Source: Clostridium sp. CAG:1024 (GTDB taxonomy: Bacteria > Bacillota > Clostridia > Christensenellales > CAG-138). Taken from it: a DNA stretch of 8,019 nt. The stretch is taken from contig HF985492.1 of NCBI GenBank assembly GCA_000432015.1, forward strand, positions 1-8,019, read 5' to 3'. Position numbers and translations under genes: made by a program. This document shows positions 6,673 through 8,019 of the stretch, one piece after another. The first letter of the stretch is position 1. Every line of letters starts with the position of its first letter. The notes beneath the pieces are model-generated. The model saw only the letters and a list, made by a program, of their open reading frames with translations, was not told where the DNA came from and searched no databases.

Positions 6673-7659
6673 ATGGAGCAACAGTATACCCCGCCGTTTA
6701 CCATGACGGATAGAATAATTGAGAAGATTTCGGAGATCAGCGAGCTTGTAGGTCGTATCACCGCATGGCAGGACATGAACGCAAATCCGAAGCTGCGGCG
6801 CGAGAACAGAATCAAGACGATTCATTCCTCGCTTGCCATAGAGAACAACTCGCTCTCGCTCGACCAAGTGACTGCAATTATTAACGGAAAACGCATACTG
6901 GGAGAGCCACGGGAAATACAAGAGGTCAAGAACGCATTTGAAGCATACGAGCGTCTCTTGAGCTTTGACCCGTATTCGGCAAAAGACCTGCTCACGGCAC
7001 ACCACACCTTGATGAACGAGCTTGTACGCGAAGCGGGTATGTTCCGAAGCGGCGGCGTCGGCGTATACAAAGGCGAACAGCTTGTTCACATGGCTCCGCC
7101 CGCCAACATGGTGCAGGAGCTTATCGGCAATCTGCTCACATGGGTAAAAACTTCAAAGGTGCATCCTTTGGTGAAAAGCTGTGTTTTCCACTACGAATTT
7201 GAGTTTATCCATCCCTTTGCCGATGGAAACGGAAGAATGGGGCGAATGTGGAACACGTTGCTCCTATACAAATGGAAGCCCATTTTTGCATGGCTGCCGA
7301 TAGAAACACTGATACGGGAACGGCAGGACGCTTACTATGATGCGCTCGGCAAAGCGGACAAGGCGGCGGACGCTACGCCGTTTGTTGAGTTTTTGTTGTC
7401 GGTTATATATGATACGCTCCATGAAATATCCCAAAGTCAGCAGGGCGAGCAGGATGTAAGTCCGTCTGTTAAACTGCTTATGGAAAAGCTCGACGGCGAT
7501 ACGCTTTCAGCACAGCAAATTATGGATCGCTTGGGACTGAAGAACCGGGCATCTTTTCGGAAGCTCTACCTTGTTCCTGCATTGGAGCATGATTTAATCG
7601 AAATGGAGTATCCCGACAAGCCAAACAGCAGCAAGCAACGGTATAGGAAAAAGAAATAA
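6673..7659 (+). CDS. Fic domain protein (probable AMP transferase), self-inhibited type
   Basis: The 328-residue protein carries a complete Fic active motif, H180-PFADGNGR-188, followed by MGR. Fic enzymes use this histidine and the following loop to transfer AMP (or another phospho group) from nucleotides to a Ser/Thr/Tyr of a target protein. The substrate-positioning flap is visible near 127-146 (GGVGVYKGEQLVHMAPP). An N-terminal inhibitory helix motif, S53-LAI-E57-N58, fits the (S/T)xxxE(G/N) rule for proteins that block their own ATP site through Glu57, so no separate antitoxin is required. The C-terminus (about 265-328) looks like a winged-helix DNA-binding or dimerisation domain (LSAQQIMDRLGLKNRASFRKL) with a basic tail. 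GGAGG at 6662-6666, six nt upstream, fixes the start. It has its own promoter and terminator. The target is unknown; a stress, defence or regulatory role on the element is inference. Confidence 0.92.
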   Translation: MEQQYTPPFTMTDRIIEKISEISELVGRITAWQDMNANPKLRRENRIKTIHSSLAIENNSLSLDQVTAIINGKRILGEPREIQEVKNAFEAYERLLSFDPYSAKDLLTAHHTLMNELVREAGMFRSGGVGVYKGEQLVHMAPPANMVQELIGNLLTWVKTSKVHPLVKSCVFHYEFEFIHPFADGNGRMGRMWNTLLLYKWKPIFAWLPIETLIRERQDAYYDALGKADKAADATPFVEFLLSVIYDTLHEISQSQQGEQDVSPSVKLLMEKLDGDTLSAQQIMDRLGLKNRASFRKLYLVPALEHDLIEMEYPDKPNSSKQRYRKKK

Positions 7660-7677
7660 AACACACCACGCATTTGA

Positions 7678-7707
7678 GGCGTTCCCCCCCAAGGGAGCGT
7701 CTTTTTT
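7678..7707 (+). terminator. Rho-independent terminator after fic
   Basis: GGCGTTCCC (7678-7686) pairs with GGGAGCGTC (7693-7701) through nine pairs including two G-U wobbles, with a 6-nt loop, followed directly by six T residues (7702-7707). The left arm runs into a seven-C tract (7684-7690) that allows register shifts. It lies 19 nt after the fic stop and 37 nt before the pcfB ATG, so it separates the two genes. Confidence 0.85.
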
Positions 7708-7727
7708 ATGTAACCAAACCAAGAAAT

Positions 7728-7733
7728 GGAGGT
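7728..7733 (+). promoter_or_regulatory. Ribosome binding site of pcfB
   Basis: GGAGGT lies 11 nt before the ATG at 7745, slightly longer than usual but strong. No -10/-35 pair fits between the terminator T-run and this site, so pcfB must be transcribed by read-through or from inside fic. Confidence 0.7.
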
Positions 7734-7744
7734 CGAAAAACAAC

Positions 7745-8019
7745 ATGAGCCAACAGGGAGAAGCGGCGGAACAGATCGTCAATATGGCGACAAATGTGAC
7801 CGTTAAAGGCGTTGAGTGCCTTACCAACCTTGCAGGCAGAGGCGCTTTATCCCTTGCCACGTTTCTTGTTGCGGCATTGAAGGACGAGAAGCGCACAAGC
7901 GGCAAGGCGCGTATGCGGGCGTTCAACGGCAAGCCCACAAAGGTATTCGCTATCAAGGCGAAGGACTTGAAGCTGTTTGCCGAGGAAGCCAAGAAGTACG
8001 GCGTTCTGTATGCGGCGGT
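7745..8019 (+). CDS. pcfB: PcfB family protein (DUF3801), 3' partial
   Basis: The frame from ATG 7745 is open to the window end: 91 full codons, beginning MSQQGEAAEQIVNMATNVTV. The pattern is characteristic of PcfB/DUF3801 proteins: a helical N-terminal part (about 8-48) with the ALSLATFLVAALKDEKR run, then TSGKARMRAFNG and KVFAIKAKDLKLFAEEAKKYGVLYA. PcfB of enterococcal pCF10 is a relaxase accessory protein that links the relaxase-DNA complex to the VirD4-like coupling protein PcfC; members are usually about 150-180 residues, so roughly half is seen. In related elements a TraG/VirD4 gene follows. Its distance from mobC-relaxase is increased by the intervening fic cassette. Confidence 0.87.
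   Translation, partial: MSQQGEAAEQIVNMATNVTVKGVECLTNLAGRGALSLATFLVAALKDEKRTSGKARMRAFNGKPTKVFAIKAKDLKLFAEEAKKYGVLYAA

Noticed and set aside
6578..7666. AAAACACAC at 6578-6586 and 7658-7666 as flanking direct repeats marking insertion of fic
   Set aside because: It is only nine bases of low complexity, the left copy lies in a hairpin loop, and no transposase or other ends are present; chance is the simpler explanation.

Overview
The window is a piece of the conjugation/mobilisation region of an integrative and conjugative element (or related mobile element) of the Tn1549/CTn-like kind found in Gram-positive anaerobes. A Clostridia-type host (Lachnospiraceae/Oscillospiraceae-like) is an inference. 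It rests on the gene families, strong GGAGG-type ribosome binding sites before almost every gene, a TG-extended sigma-A-type promoter, moderate GC with no clear codon extreme, and dense stop/start overlaps. All genes lie on the + strand. No rRNA, tRNA, CRISPR array or insertion sequence was seen.

Layout. (1) Positions 1-4614 hold a tightly packed operon: the C-terminal ~1,020 residues of a giant SNF2-like helicase (N12-class methylase/helicase family, 5' end outside the window), a DUF3991/Toprim primase-like protein, a DUF7768/DUF4406-like small protein and a DpnD/PcfM-like small protein. The last three are linked by a 2-nt gap or ATGA overlaps, which suggests translational coupling. (2) Positions 4615-4782 are non-coding, packed with inverted repeats, and are the best candidate for the origin of transfer (oriT). 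(3) Positions 4783-6536 encode a MobC-like relaxosome accessory protein and a MobA/VirD2-type relaxase, overlapping by one base. (4) Positions 6537-6672 carry three copies of a 10-bp motif in alternating orientation and a strong promoter. (5) Positions 6673-7659 encode a Fic-domain protein with a complete active site and its own inhibitory helix, followed by an intrinsic terminator (7678-7707). (6) From 7745 to the window end runs the start of a PcfB (DUF3801) family protein, which in such elements normally precedes the VirD4/TraG-type coupling protein.

How it may work together: MobC and the relaxase would assemble on the 4615-4782 repeats, nick the DNA and pilot the strand; PcfB would help dock the relaxosome on the coupling protein downstream. 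The helicase/methylase and the Toprim protein probably deal with incoming or replicating element DNA (anti-restriction or strand synthesis), though their exact roles are not established. The Fic gene looks like a self-contained cargo or regulatory cassette between relaxase and pcfB. The most notable points are the oriT candidate, the switch-like repeat set before fic, and the terminator that separates fic from pcfB with no room for another promoter.
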